Source: Hydractinia symbiolongicarpus
Lineage: Eukaryota; Cnidaria; Hydrozoa; Anthoathecata; Hydractiniidae
NCBI RefSeq assembly: GCF_029227915.1
Contig: NC_079885.1
Span: 3,596,001-3,660,000, forward strand
Direction of reading: 5' to 3'
DNA: 64,000 bases
Position 1 is the stretch's first letter. Every line of letters begins with the position of its first letter. The notes below the pieces were generated by a model. It made no database searches, was not told where the DNA came from, and saw nothing but the letters and a program-made list of their open reading frames with translations. Of this stretch, positions 38,101-51,030 are shown piece by piece. The translations under genes were made by a program, and so were the position numbers.

Positions 38101-39450
38101 GATATTACTAGGTTGCATCGCTATTAACAGTGAAACGATTTACTGTGGGAATTAATCGAACTGATTTTGGACTTTTACCTTATATATCTAATGAATGACG
38201 CAATTGGACTGCAAGCAATATCATTCTTGTTAATTTGACATGATTGCCGGAACTCAGCGATTACACTGGGCGCTGTGGTAGCTCTTTATCAAAAGGTTTA
38301 GATAAATAAGTGATTTTGTGCTGTTGGAACAATCGAAGCCGTTAGTGCGCGTTTTAAAAAAGAGATAGTTTCAAAAACTACATTTCATTGAGTTTCTAAC
38401 GGTATTCGTCCGTTTGAAGTACAACGGTTCCGTCACATATTCGTACCAACATGTATTTAGCGATATGTTTCTGATATTACTAGGTTGCATCGCTTTTAAC
38501 AGTGAAACGATTGACTGTGGGACCTAATTGAATAGATTTTAGACTTTGACCTCATAAATGTGATAAATGAGACAATTTGGCTGCAAGAAATAATATTCTT
38601 CTTAGCTTTACATGATTGCTGAAACTCAGGGATTACACTGGGCGCTGTGGTAGCGTTTCAATTAAAAATTTAGATAAATAAGTCATTTTTTACTATGGGA
38701 CCAATCCTAGCCGTTAGGGCGCGCTGAAGAAATAGAGACAGTTTCAAAAACTACATTTCATTGAGTTTCTAACGGTATCCGTCCGTTTGAAGTAAAACAG
38801 TTGCGTCACATATTCGTACCGACATGTATTTAGCGATATGTTTCTGATAATACCAGGTTGCATCGCTTTTAACAGTGAAACAATTGACTGTGGGACCTAA
38901 TTGCACTGATTTCAGACTTTGACTTTATAAATGTGATAAATGAGACAATTGGACTCCAAGAAATAACATTCTTCTTAATTTGACATGATTGCTGGAACTC
39001 AGAAATTACACTGGGCGCTGTGGTAGCGCTTCATTAAAAAATTTTGATAAATAAGTCATTTTTTACTGTGGGACCAATCCTAGCCATTAGTGCGCGCTGA
39101 AGAAATAGAGACAGTTTCCCAAATTTTATTTCATTGACTTTCTAACGGTATCCATCCGTTTGAGTTACAACGGTTCCGTCAAATGTTCGTACCAAAATGT
39201 GTTCAGCGATATTTTTCTGACATTACTAGGTTGCATGGCTTTTAACAGTGAAACGATTGACTGTGGGACTTAATTGAACTGATTTTAGACTTTGACTTTA
39301 TGAATGTGATAAATGAGACAATTTGGCTGCAAGAAATAATATTCCTCTTAGTTTGACATGATTGCTGAAACTCAGCGATTACACTGGGCGCTGTGGTAGC
39401 GTTTCAATTAAAAATTTAGATAAATAAGTCATTCTTTACTGTGGGACCAA
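35150..39450 (+). repeat. Diverged third relative of the macro-block
   Basis: The start is colinear with ~5,450-6,100 (offset 29,699), including the partial unit at 35,507-35,667. Further right the order differs and substitutions are more frequent. A partial four-monomer periodicity is visible: cagtttcccaaatttta at 37,621 and 39,112, 1491 bp apart. Frames at 36,880 and 39,436 on the other strand are repeat shadows. Confidence 0.75.
35507..35667 (+). repeat. 161-bp partial unit
   Basis: Carries the same gcgctgtga/tcgctttt junction as 5,808, 22,369, 24,021 and 24,182. The landmark interval 35,295-35,829 is 534 bp. Confidence 0.88.
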
Positions 39451-40446
39451 TCCTAGCCGATAGTGGGCGCAGAAGAAACAGAGACAGTTCCAAAAACTAC
39501 ATTTCATTGACTTTCTAAGGGTATCCGTTTGCTTAAGGTACAACGGTTGCGTCACATATTCGTACCAACATGTGTTTAGCAATATTTTTTTGATATTACT
39601 AGGTTGCATTGTTCTTAAAAGTGAAACCATTGACTGTGGGACTTAATTGAACTGCGTTGGACTTTCACCTTATGAATATGATAAATGAGACAATTGAACT
39701 CCATGAACGAACATTCTTCTTAATTTGACAAGATTGCTTGAACTCAGTGATCACACTGGGAATTGTGGTAGCACTTTATTTAAAAATGAAGATATGTAAG
39801 TCATGTTTTACTGTGGGACCAATCCTAGCCCTTAGCGTGCGCTTAGGAAATAGAGACAGTTTCAAATACTACAATTCATTGAGTTTATAACGGTATCCGT
39901 CCGCTTGAAGTACAACGGTTGCGTCACATATTCGTACCAACATGTATTTAGCGATTATTTTCTGATATTAGTAGGTTGGATGGCGCTTAACAGTCAAACG
40001 ATTGACTGTGGGACTTAATTGAACTGATTTTGTACTGTGAACTTATAAATGTAATAAATGACACAATTGGACTCCAAGGAATAACATTCTTCTTAATTTG
40101 ACATGACTGGTGGAACTTAGCGATTACACTAGGCGCTGTGGTAGCGTTTCAATTAAAAAGTTAGATAAATAAGTCATTTTTTACTGTGGGATCAATCCTA
40201 GCCGTTAGTGCGCGCTGAAGAAATAGAGACAGTTTCAAAAACTACATTTCATTGAGTTTCTAACGGAATCAGTCCATTTGTGTTACAACTGTTACGTCAC
40301 ATATTCGTACCAACATGTATTTAGCGATACTTTTCTGATATTATTAAGTTGCATCGCGTTTAACAGTCAAACGATTGACTGTGGGACTTAATTAATCTCA
40401 ATTTGGACTGTGAACTTATAAATGTGATAAATGACACAATTGGACA
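39451..40446 (+). repeat. Diverged monomers left of the trimer duplication
   Basis: Monomers with landmarks 39,558, 39,930 and 40,303 carry many private changes, such as gaacgaacattc, gatcacactggg and gatatgtaagtcatg. The segment at ~39,721-39,896 reappears at ~42,701-42,876, next to the orientation switch (offset 2980 bp). Confidence 0.78.
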
Positions 40447-41563
40447 CCAAGCAATAACATTCTTCTTAATTTGACATGACTGCTGGAACTCAGCGATTGC
40501 ACCGGGCGCTGTGGTAGTGCTTTATTCAAAAATTTGGATAAACAAGTCATTCTTTACTGTGGGACCAATCCTAGCCGTTAGCGGGCGTTGAAGAAGTAGA
40601 GACAGATCAAAAACTATATTTCATTGAGTTTCTAACGGAATCAGTCCACTTGAAGTACAACGGTTGCGTCACGTATTCGTACCAACATGTATTTAGCCAT
40701 TTGTTTGTGATATTACTAGGTTGTATCGCTTTTAACAGTGAAACGATTGACTGTGCGATTTATTTGAACTGATGTTAGACTTTGACTTTATGAATGTGAT
40801 AAATGAGACAATTTGGCTGCAAGAAATAATATTCCTCTTAGTTTGACATGATTGCTGAAACTCAGCGATTACACTGGGCGCTGTGGTAGCGTTTCAATTA
40901 AAAATTTAGATAAATAAGTCATTTTTTACTGTGGGACCAATCCTAGCCATTAGTGCGCGCTGAAGAAATAGAGACAGTTTTAAAAACTACATTTCATTGA
41001 GTTTTTAACGGTATTCGTCCGTTTAAAGTACAACGGTTGCGTCACATACTCGTGCTAAAATGTGTTCAGCGATATTTTTCTGACATTACTAGGTTGCATG
41101 GCTTTAAACAGTGAAACGATTGACTGTGGGACTTAATTGAACTGATTTTAGACTTTGACATTATAAATATGATAAATGAGACAATTGGACTCCAAGAAAT
41201 AACATTCTTTTTAATTTGACATGATTGCTGGAACTCAGCAATTTCACTGGGCGCTGTGGTAGCGTTTCATTTAAAAATTGAGATAAATAAGTCATTTTTT
41301 ACTGTGGGACCAATCCTAGCCGTTAGCGCGCGCTGAAGAAGTAGAGACAGTTCAAAAAATACATTTAGTTTAGTTTCTAACGGACTCAGTCCATTTGTGT
41401 TACAACTGTTGCGTCACATATTCGTACCAACATGTATTTAGCGATACTTTTCTGATATTAGTAAGTTGCATCGCGTTTAACAGTCAAACGATTGACTGTG
41501 GGACTTAATTGATCTCATTTTGGACTCTGCCATTATAAATGTGATAAGTGACACAATTGGACT
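40447..41563 (+). repeat. Trimer unit 1 near the switch (1117 bp)
   Basis: Repeated immediately at 41,564-42,680. Markers 1117 bp apart include ccacttgaagtac (40,646 and 41,763), cacgtattcgtacc, actcgtgctaaaatg and gattgcaccgggcg. The copies differ at rare sites, for example gtttaaagtac versus gtttgaagtac. Confidence 0.9.
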
Positions 41564-42680
41564 CCAAGCAATAACATTCTTCTTAATTTGACATGACTGC
41601 TGGAACTCAGCGATTGCACCGGGCGCTGTGGTAGTGCTTTATTCAAAAATTTGGATAAACAAGTCATTCTTTACTGTGGGACCAATCCTAGCCGTTAGCG
41701 GGCGTTGAAGAAGTAGAGACAGATCAAAAACTATATTTCATTGAGTTTCTAACGGAATCAGTCCACTTGAAGTACAACGGTTGCGTCACGTATTCGTACC
41801 AACATGTATTTAGCCATTTGTTTGTGATATTACTAGGTTGTATCGCTTTTAACAGTGAAACGATTGACTGTGCGATTTATTTGAACTGATGTTAGACTTT
41901 GACTTTATGAATGTGATAAATGAGACAATTTGGCTGCAAGAAATAATATTCCTCTTAGTTTGACATGATTGCTGAAACTCAGCGATTACACTGGGCGCTG
42001 TGGTAGCGTTTCAATTAAAAATTTAGATAAATAAGTCATTTTTTACTGTGGGACCAATCCTAGCCATTAGTGCGCGCTGAAGAAATAGAGACAGTTTTAA
42101 AAACTACATTTCATTGAGTTTTTAACGGTATTCGTCCGTTTGAAGTACAACGGTTGCGTCACATACTCGTGCTAAAATGTGTTCAGCGATATTTTTCTGA
42201 CATTACTAGGTTGCATGGCTTTAAACAGTGAAACGATTGACTGTGGGACTTAATTGAACTGATTTTAGACTTTGACATTATAAATATGATAAATGAGACA
42301 ATTGGACTCCAAGAAATAACATTCTTTTTAATTTGACATGATTGCTGGAACTCAGCAATTTCACTGGGCGCTGTGGTAGCGTTTCATTTAAAAATTGAGA
42401 TAAATAAGTCATTTTTTACTGTGGGACCAATCCTAGCCGTTAGCGCGCGCTGAAGAAGTAGAGACAGTTCAAAAAATACATTTAGTTTAGTTTCTAACGG
42501 ACTCAGTCCATTTGTGTTACAACTGTTGCGTCACATATTCGTACCAACATGTATTTAGCGATACTTTTCTGATATTAGTAAGTTGCATCGCGTTTAACAG
42601 TCAAACGATTGACTGTGGGACTTAATTGATCTCATTTTGGACTCTGCCATTATAAATGTGATAAGTGACACAATTGGACT
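41564..42680 (+). repeat. Trimer unit 2 near the switch (1117 bp)
   Basis: Near-identical tandem copy of 40,447-41,563. At ~42,710 (tttgaca|agattgc) the sequence continues as the 39.73-kb monomer, so the array is chimeric just before the inversion. Confidence 0.9.
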
Positions 42681-42876
42681 CCAAGCAATAACATTCTTCT
42701 TAATTTGACAAGATTGCTTGAACTCAGTGATCACACTGGGAACTGTGGTAGCACTTTATTTAAAAATGTAGATATGTAAGTCATGTTTTACTGTGGGACC
42801 AATCCTAGCCCTTAGCGTGCGCTGAGGAAATAGAGACAGTTTCAAAAACTACATTTCATTGAGTTTCTAACGGTAT
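42681..42876 (+). repeat. Truncated last '+' monomer before the inversion
   Basis: From about 42,701 it resembles 39,721-39,896 (agattgcttgaactcagtga, gatatgtaagtcatg). It stops inside the pentamer cluster at taacggtat, about 34 bp short of where the next landmark box would begin. Confidence 0.85.
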
Positions 42877-42885
42877 ACATGTCGG
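42870..42885. other. Orientation-switch junction 1 (+ to -)
   Basis: The sequence cggtat (normal '+' reading, next base expected c) runs directly into atacatg (normal '-' reading, preceding base expected a). The two share only 'at' at 42,875-42,876, a 2-bp microhomology. The flanking '-' monomer is not a close inverted copy of the adjacent '+' monomer: tcaaacaaactgatactatt has no matching partner. This is therefore not a simple fold-back. Confidence 0.93.
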
Positions 42886-45200
42886 TACGAATATGTGACG
42901 CAACCGTTGTCACTCAAACAAACTGATACTATTAGAAAGTCAATAAAATGGGTTTTTTGAAACTATCTCTATTTCTCCAGCGCGGGCTAACGGCTAGGGT
43001 TTGTCCCACAGTAAAAATGACTTATTTATCTAAATTTTCAAAGAAAGCCCTCACACAGCGCCCAGTGTAGCTGTTGAGTTCAAGCAATCATGTCAAATTA
43101 AGAAGAATGTTATTTCTTGGAGTTCAATTGTCTCACTTATCACATTTATAAGTTCACAGTCCAAAATCAGTTCCATTGAGTCCCACAGTCAATCATTTCA
43201 CTGTTAAAAGCGATGCAACCTAGTAACATCAGAAAAATATCGCTAAATACATGTTGGTACGAATATGTGACCCAACCGTTGTAACTCAAACGGACTGACA
43301 CCGTTAGAAAGTCAATAAAATGGAGTTTTTGAAACTATCTCTATTTCTCCAGCGCGGGCTAACGGCTAGGATTTGTCCCACAGTAAAAATGACTTATTTA
43401 TCTAAATTTTCAAAGAAAGTCCTGCCACAGCGCCCAGTGTAGCTGTTGAGTTCAAGCAATCATGTTAAATTAAGAAGAATGTTATTTCTTGGAGTTCAAT
43501 TGTCTCATTTATCACATTCAAAAAGCCAAAATCTAAAATCAGTTATATTAAGTCCCACAGTAAATCGTTTTACTGTTAAACGCGACACAACCTAGTAATA
43601 TCCGAATAACATCGCTAAATACATGTTGGTACGAATATGTGACGCAACCGTTGTAACTCAAACGCATTTATACCGCTAGAAAGTCAATGAAATGTAGTTT
43701 TTGAAATTGTTCGTATTTATTCAGGGCGTGCTAACGGCCAGGATTGGTCCCACAGTGAAAAATAACTAATTTCTCCAAATTTTTAAGTAAAGCACTACCA
43801 CAACGCCCAGTGTAATCGCTGAAATCCAGCAATCATTTCAAATTAAGAAGAATATTTTTCCTTGGAGTCCAACTCGCTTAATTAATGCATTTATAAGCGC
43901 TATCAGATAGGATTGGTCCAACAGTACAAAATGACTTACTTATCTAAACTTTTAAATAAAGCGCTACCACAGCGCCCAGTGAAATTGGTAAATTCCAGCA
44001 ATCTGGTCAAATTAAGAAGAATGTTATTTCTTGGGTCCAATTGTCTCATTTTATCACATTTATGAGGTCAAAGTCCAAAATCACTTCAATTAAGTCCCAC
44101 AGTCAATCCTTTCACTGTTAAAAGCAATGTAACCTAGTAATATCAGAAAAATATCGCTAAATTTAATGTTGGTACGAATATGTGACGCAACCGTTGTAAT
44201 TGAAACGGACTGACACCGTTAGAAAGTCAATGAAATGTAGTTTTTAACACTGTCTCTCTTTCTTCAACGCGCGCTAACGTCTAGGATTGGTCCCACAGTA
44301 GAAAATGACTTGTTTATCTAAATTTTTAAATAAAGCGCTACCACAGGCCCCAGTGTAATCGCTGAGATCCTGCAATCATGTCAAGTTACGAAGAATGTTA
44401 TTTCTTGGAGTCCAATTGTTTCACTTATCACATTTTTAAGGTCACAGACCAAAATCAGTTTATTTAAGTCCCACAGTCAATCGTTTCACTGTTAACAGCG
44501 ATGCAACCTAGTAACAGCGAAAAATATCGCTACATACATGTTGGTACGAATATGTGACGCAACCGTTGCAACTCAAACAGATTGAAACCGCTAGAAAGAC
44601 AATGAAATGTAGTTTTTTAAACTGTTCGTATATATTCACCGCGTGCTAACGGCCAGGATTGGCCCCACAGTTAAAAAAGACTTATTTATCTAAATTTTTA
44701 AATAAAGCGCTACCACCGAGCCTAGTGTAATCGCTGAATTCCAGCAATCATGTCATATTAAGAAGAATGTTATTCTTTGGAGTCCAATTGGCTCATTTAT
44801 CACATTTATAAGGTCACAATCCAGAATCACTTCAATTAAGTCCCACAGTAAACCGTTTTACTGTTAAACGCGACACAACCTAGTGATATCCGAATAACAT
44901 CGCTAAATAGATGTTGGTACGAATATGTGACGCAACCGTTGTAACTCAAACGCATTTATACCGTTAGAAAGTCAAGGAAATATAGTATTTGAAAATTTCT
45001 CTATTTCTTCAACGCGCGCTAACGTCTAGGATTGGTCCCACAGTAAAAAATGACATATTTATCTAAATTTTTAAATAAAGCGCTACCACAGGCCCCAGTG
45101 TAATCGCTGAGTTTCGGCAATCATGTCAAATTAAGAAGAATGTTATTTCTTGTAGTCAAACTGGCTCACTGATCACATTTATAAGGTCACAGTCCAAGGT
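42877..45200 (-). repeat. Diverged '-' monomers next to switch 1
   Basis: About six monomers with many private variants (gcgggctaacgg, aataaaatgggtt, taaatcgttttactg). None has the P signature that dominates further right. The first two resemble each other closely, sharing ctatttctccagcgcgggc. The rest are single diverged copies. Confidence 0.8.
43890..44067 (-). repeat. ~171-bp partial unit in the '-' array
   Basis: gcatttataag joins gcgctatcagataggattgg instead of continuing to ggtcacagtcc, so a monomer is cut short and re-entered. The landmark interval 43,636-44,179 is 543 bp. The breakpoint differs from the 161-bp units of the '+' array, so this is an independent event. Confidence 0.8.
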
Positions 45201-45239
45201 TACTTCAATTAAGTCCCAGAGTCAATCGCTTCACTGTTA

Positions 45240-48200
45240 AAAGCGATACAACTTAGTAATATCGGAAAAAAACACTAAATACATGTTGGTACGAATATGT
45301 GACGCAACCGTTGTAACTCAAGCGGACTGATACCGTTAGAAAGTCATTGAAATTTAGTTTTTAAAACTGTCTCTATTTCTTCAGCGCGCGATAACGGCTA
45401 AGATTTCTCCCACAGTACAAAATGACTTATTTATCTAAACCTTTAAATAAAGCTATACCACAGCGCCCAGCGAAATCGGTTAATTCCAGCAATCATGTCA
45501 AATTAAGAAAAATGTTACATCTTGGGTCCAATTGTCTCACTTATCACATTTATAAGGTCACAGTCCAAAATCAGTTCAATTAAGTCCCACAGCCAATCGT
45601 TTCACTGTTAAATGCGTACAACCTATTATTATCAGAAAAATATCGCTAAATACATGTTGGTACGAATATGTGACGCAACCGTTGTAATTGAAACGGACTG
45701 ATACCGTTAGAAAGTCATTGAAATGTAGTTTTTGAATATTTTTCTATTTCTTCAGCACGCGCTAAAGGCTTGGATTGGTGCCACAGTACAAAACGACTTA
45801 TTTATCTAAGTTTTGAAATGAAGCGCTACCACAGCGCCCAGTGAAATCGGTAAATTCCAGCAATCATGTCAAATTAAGAAGAATGTTATTTCTTGGGTCC
45901 AATTGTCTCATTTATCACATTTATAAGGTCACAGTCCAAAATCAGTTCAATTAGGTCCCACAGTCAATCGTTTCACTGTTAAAAGCGATACAAGCTATTA
46001 TTATTAGAAAAATATCGCTAAATACATGTTGGTAGGAAAATGTGACGCAATCGTTGTAACACAAACGGACTGATACCGTTAGAAAGTCATTGAAATGTAG
46101 TTCTTGAAACTGTCTCTATTTCTTTAACGCGCGCTAACGGCCAGGATTGGTCCCATAGTTAAAAAAGACTTTTTTATCTAAATTTTTAAATGAAGTGCTC
46201 CAAACAGCGACCAGTGTAATCGCTGAGTTTCGGCAATCATGTCAAATTAAAAAGAATGTTATTTCTTGGGGTCCAGTTGGCTCACTTATAACATTTATAA
46301 GGTCACAGTCCAAAGTTACTTCAATTAAGTCCCAGAGTCAATCGCTTCACTGTTAAAAGCGATACAACTTAGTAATATCGGAAAAAAATCACAAAATACA
46401 TGTTGGTACGAATATGTGACGCAACCGTTGTAATTGAAACGGACTGATACCGTTAGAAAGTCAAGGAAATGTAGTTTTTAAAACTGTCTTTGTTTCTTCA
46501 GCGCGCGCTAACGGCTAGGATTGGTCCCACAGTACAAAACGACTTATTTATCTAAATTTTGAAATGAAGCGCTACCACAGCGCCCAGTGAAATCGGTAAA
46601 TGCCAGCAATCATGTCAAATTAAGAAGAATGTTATTTCTTGGGTCCAATTGTCTCACTTATCACATTTATAATGTCACAATCAAAAATCAGTTCAATTAA
46701 GTCCCACAGTCAATCGTTTCACTGTTAAAAGCGATACAACCTAGTATTATCAGAAAAATATCGCTAAATACATGTTGGTACGAATATGTGACGCAATCGT
46801 TGTAACACAAACGGACTGATTCCGTTACAAATTCATTGAAATGTAGTTTTTGAAACTGTCTCTGTTTCTTTAACGCGCGCTAACGGCCAGGATTGGTCCC
46901 ACATTAAAAAAAGACTTATTTATCTAAATTTTTAAATGAAGTGCTCCAAACAGCGACCAGTGTAATCGCTGAGTTTCGGCAATCATGTCAAATTAAGAAG
47001 AATGTTATTTCTTGTAGTCAAACTGGCTCACTTATCACATTTATAAGGTCACAGTCCAAGGTTACTTCAATTAAGTCCCAGAGTCAATCGCTTCACTGTT
47101 AAAAGCGATACAACTTAGTAATATCGGAAAAAAACACTAAATACATGTTGGTACGAATATGTGACGCAACCGTTGTAACTCAAGCGGACTGATACCGTTA
47201 GAAAGTCATTGAAATGTAGTTTTTAAAACTGTCTCTATTTCTTCAGCGCGCGATAACGGCTAAGATTTCTCCCACAGTACAAAATGACTTATTCATCTAA
47301 ACCTTTAAATAAAGCTATACCACAGCGCCCAGCGAAATCGGTTAATTCCAGCAATCATGTCAAATTAAGAAAAATGTTACATCTTGGGTCCAATTGTCTC
47401 ACTTATCACATTTATAAGGTCACAGTCCAAAATCAGTTCAATTAAGTCCCACAGCCAATCGTTTCACTGTTAAATGCGTACAACCTATTATTATCAGAAA
47501 AATATCGCTAAATACATGTTGGTACGAATATGTGACGCAACCGTTGTAATTGAAACGGACTGATACCGTTAGAAAGTCATTGAAATGTAGTTTTTGAATA
47601 TTTTTCTATTTCTTCAGCACGCGCTAAAGGCTTGGATTGGTGCCACAGTACAAAACGACTTATTTATCTAAGTTTTGAAATGAAGCGCTACCACAGCGCC
47701 CAGTGAAATCGGTAAATTCCAGCAATCATGTCAAATTAAGAAGAATGTTATTTCTTGGGTCCAATTGTATCATTTATCACATTTATAAGGTCACAGTCCA
47801 AAATCAGTTTAATTAAGTCCCACAGTCAATCGTTTCACTGTTAAAAGCGATACAAGCTAGTATTATTAGAAACATATCGCTAAATACATGTTGGTACGAA
47901 TATGTGACGCAATCGTTGTAACACAAACGGACTGATACCGTTAGAAAGTCATTGAAATGTAGTTCTTGAAACTGTCTCTATTTCTTTAACGCGCGCTAAC
48001 GGCCAGAATTGGTCCCATAGTTAAAAAAGACTTTTTTATCTAAATTTTTAAATGAAGTGCTCCAAACAGCGACCAGTGTAATCGCTGAGTTTCGGCAATC
48101 ATGTCAAATTAAGAAGAATGTTATTTCTTGGGTCCAATTGTCTCACTTATCACATTTATAATGTCACAATCAAAAATCAGTTCAATTAAGTCCCACAGTC

Positions 48201-49080
48201 AATCGTTTCACTGGTAAAAGCGATACAACCTAGTATTATCAGAAAAATATCGCTAAATACATGTTGGTACGAATATGTGACGCAATCGTTGTAACACAAA
48301 CGGACTGATTCCGTTACAAATTCATTGAAATGTAGTTTTTGAAACTGTCTCTGTTTCTTTAACGCGCGCTAACGGCCAGGATTGGTCCCACAGTAAAAAA
48401 AGACATATTTATCTAAATTTTTAAATGAAGTGCTCCAAACAGCGACCAGTGTAATCGCTGAGTTTCGGCAATCATGTCAAATTAAGAAGAATGTTATTTC
48501 TTGTAGTCAAACTGGCTCACTTATCACTTTTATAAGGTCACAGTCTAAGGTTACTTCAATTAAGTCCCAGAGTCAATCGCTTCACTGTTAAAAGCGATAC
48601 AACTTAGTAATATCGGAAAAAAACACTAAATACATGTTGGTACGAATATGTGACGCAACCGTTGTAACTCAAGCGGACTGATACCGTTAGAAAGTCATTG
48701 AAATGTAGTTTTTAAAACTGTCTCTATTTCTTCAGCGCGCGATAACGGCTAAGATTTCTCCCACAGTACAAAATGACTTATTAATCTAAACCTTTAAATA
48801 AAGCTATACCACAGCGCCCAGCGAAATCGGTTAATTCCAGCAATCATGTCAAATTAAGAAAAATGTTACATCTTGGGTTCAATTGTCTCACTTATCACAT
48901 TTATAAGGTCACAGTCCAAAATCAGTTCAATTAAGTCCCACAGCCAATCGTTTCACTGTTAAATGCGTACAACCTATTATTATCAGAAAAATATCGCTAA
49001 ATACATGTTGGTACGAATATGTGACGCAACCGTTGTAATTGAAACGGACTGATACCGTTAGAAAGTCAATGAAATGTAGC
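45240..49080 (-). repeat. Irregular 5- and 4-monomer repeats
   Basis: The variant gcgcgcgataacggctaagatttctccc occurs with tcagcg at 45,381, 47,243 and 48,732, that is 1862 and 1489 bp apart (5 and 4 monomers). Surrounding variants (aactcaagcggactg, aaatgcgtacaacc, tacatcttggg) recur in the same order, giving three related copies of unequal length. Confidence 0.83.
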
Positions 49081-49540
49081 TTTTAAAACTGTCTTTCTTT
49101 CTTCAGCGTGCGCTAACGGCTAGGATTGGTCCCACAGTACAAAACGACTTATTTATCTAAATTTTGAAATGAAGCGCTACCACAGCGCTCAGTGAAATCG
49201 GTAAATTCCAGCAATCATGTCAAATTAAGAAGAATGTTATTTCTTGGATCCAATTGTCTCACTTATCACATTTATAAGGTCACAATCAAAAATCAGTTCA
49301 ATTAAGTCCCACAGTCAATCGTTTCTCTGTTAAAAGCGATACAACCTAGTATTATCAGAAAAATATCGCTAAATACATGTTGGTACGAATATGTGACGTA
49401 ATCGTTGTAACACAAACGGACTGATGCCGTTACAAAGTCATTGAATTGTAGTTTTTGAAACTGTCTCTGTTTCTTTAACGCGCGCTAACGGCCAGGATTG
49501 GTCCCACAGTAAAAAAAGACTTATTTATCTAAATTTTTAA

Positions 49541-51030
49541 ATGACGTGCTCCAAACAGCAACCAGTGTAGTCGCTGAGTTTCGGCAATCAAGTCAAATTA
49601 AGAAGAATGTTATTTCTTGGGGTCCAGTTGGCTCACTTATCACATTTCTAAGGTCACAGTCCAAAGTTACTTCAATTAAGTCCCAGAGTCAATCGCTTCA
49701 CTGTTAAAAGCGATACAACTTAGTAATATCGGAAAAATATCACTAAATACATGTTGGTACGAATATGTGATGCAACCGTTGTAATTGAATCGGACTGATA
49801 CCGTTAGAAAGTCAATGAAATGTAGGTTTTAAAACTGTCTCTCTTTCTTCAGCGTGCGCTAACAGCTAGGATTGGTCCCACTGTAGAAAATGAATTATTT
49901 ATCTAAATTTTGAAATGAAGCGCTACCACAACGCCCAGTGAAGTCGGTAAATTCTAGCAATCATGTCAAATTAAGAAGAATGTTATTTCTTGGGTCCAAT
50001 TGTCTCACTTATCACATTTATAAAGTCACAGTCCAAAATCAGTTCAATTAAGTCCCACAGTCAATCGTTTCACTGTTAAAAGCGATACAACCTAGTATTA
50101 TGAGAAAAATATCGCTAAATACATATTGGTACGAATATGTGACGCAATCGTTGTAACACAAACGGACTGATACCGTTAGAAAGTCATTGAAATGTAGTTT
50201 TTGAAACTGTCTCTATTTCTTTAACGCGCGCTAACGGCCAGGATTAGTCCCATAGTAAAAAAAGACTTATTTATCTAAATTTTTAAATGACGTGCTCCAA
50301 ACAGCAACCAGTGTAGTCGCTGAGTTTCGGCAATCAAGTCAAATTAAGAAGAATGTTATTTCTTGGGGTCCAGTTGGCTCACTTATCACATTTCTAAGGT
50401 CACAGTCCAAAGTTACTTCAATTAAGTCCCAGAGTCAATCGCTTCACTGTTAAAAGCAATACAACTTAGTAATATCGGAAAAATATCACTAAAAACATGT
50501 TGGTACGAATATGTGATGCAACTGTTGTAATTGAAACGGACTGATACCGTTAGAAAGTCAATGAAATGTAGTTTTTAAAACTGTCTCTCTTTCTTCAGCG
50601 TGCGCTAACGGCTAGGATTGGTCCCACTGTAGAAAATGAATTATTTATCTAAATTTTGAAATGAAGCGCTACCACAGCGCCCAGTGAAGTCGGTAAATTC
50701 TAGCAATCATGTCAAGTTAAGAAGAATGTTATTTCTTGGGTCCAATTGTCTCACTTATCACATTTATAAAGTCACAGTCCAAAATCAGTTCAATTAAGTC
50801 CCACAGTCAATCGTTTCACTGTTAAAAGCGATACAACCTAGTTTTATGAGAAAAATATCGCTAAATACATATTGGTACGAATATGTGACGCAACCGTTGT
50901 AATTGAAACGGACTGATACCGTTAGAAAGTCAATGAAATGTAGTTTTTAAAACTGTCTTTCTTTCTTCAGCGTGCTTTAATGGCTAGGATTGGTCCCACA
51001 GTACAAAACGATTTATTTATCTAAATTTTG
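49541..51030 (-). repeat. Dimer-spaced copies (746 bp)
   Basis: The variant atgacgtgctccaaacagc occurs at 49,541 and 50,287 (746 bp) and again at 51,405 (1118 bp). The intervening gcgtgcgctaac and actgtagaaaatgaat monomer recurs with the same spacing. Confidence 0.8.

Larger units (their letters stand above)
1..42876 (+). repeat. Satellite array, ~373-bp monomers, '+' orientation
   Basis: About 113 head-to-tail monomers. The landmark attcgtacc (or a close variant) recurs at 31, 404, 806, 1191, 1564, 1938, 2311 and so on to 42,165 and 42,537, normally 370-374 bp apart. Exceptions are few: 402 bp (hairpin insert), 385 bp, 307 bp, 361 bp, three 534-bp intervals and one 695-bp interval, each explained in its own entry. 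No sequence other than this family is seen. No taxon is recognised. The near-constant length and absence of interruptions indicate ongoing homogenisation by unequal exchange or gene conversion (inference). Confidence 0.97.

Noticed and set aside
42877-43264. First '-' monomer as a fold-back copy of the last '+' monomer
   Set aside because: Compared directly, the '-' monomer has its own variants (gcgggctaacgg, tcaaacaaactg) not shared with 42,540-42,876, so the first switch is not a simple palindrome.
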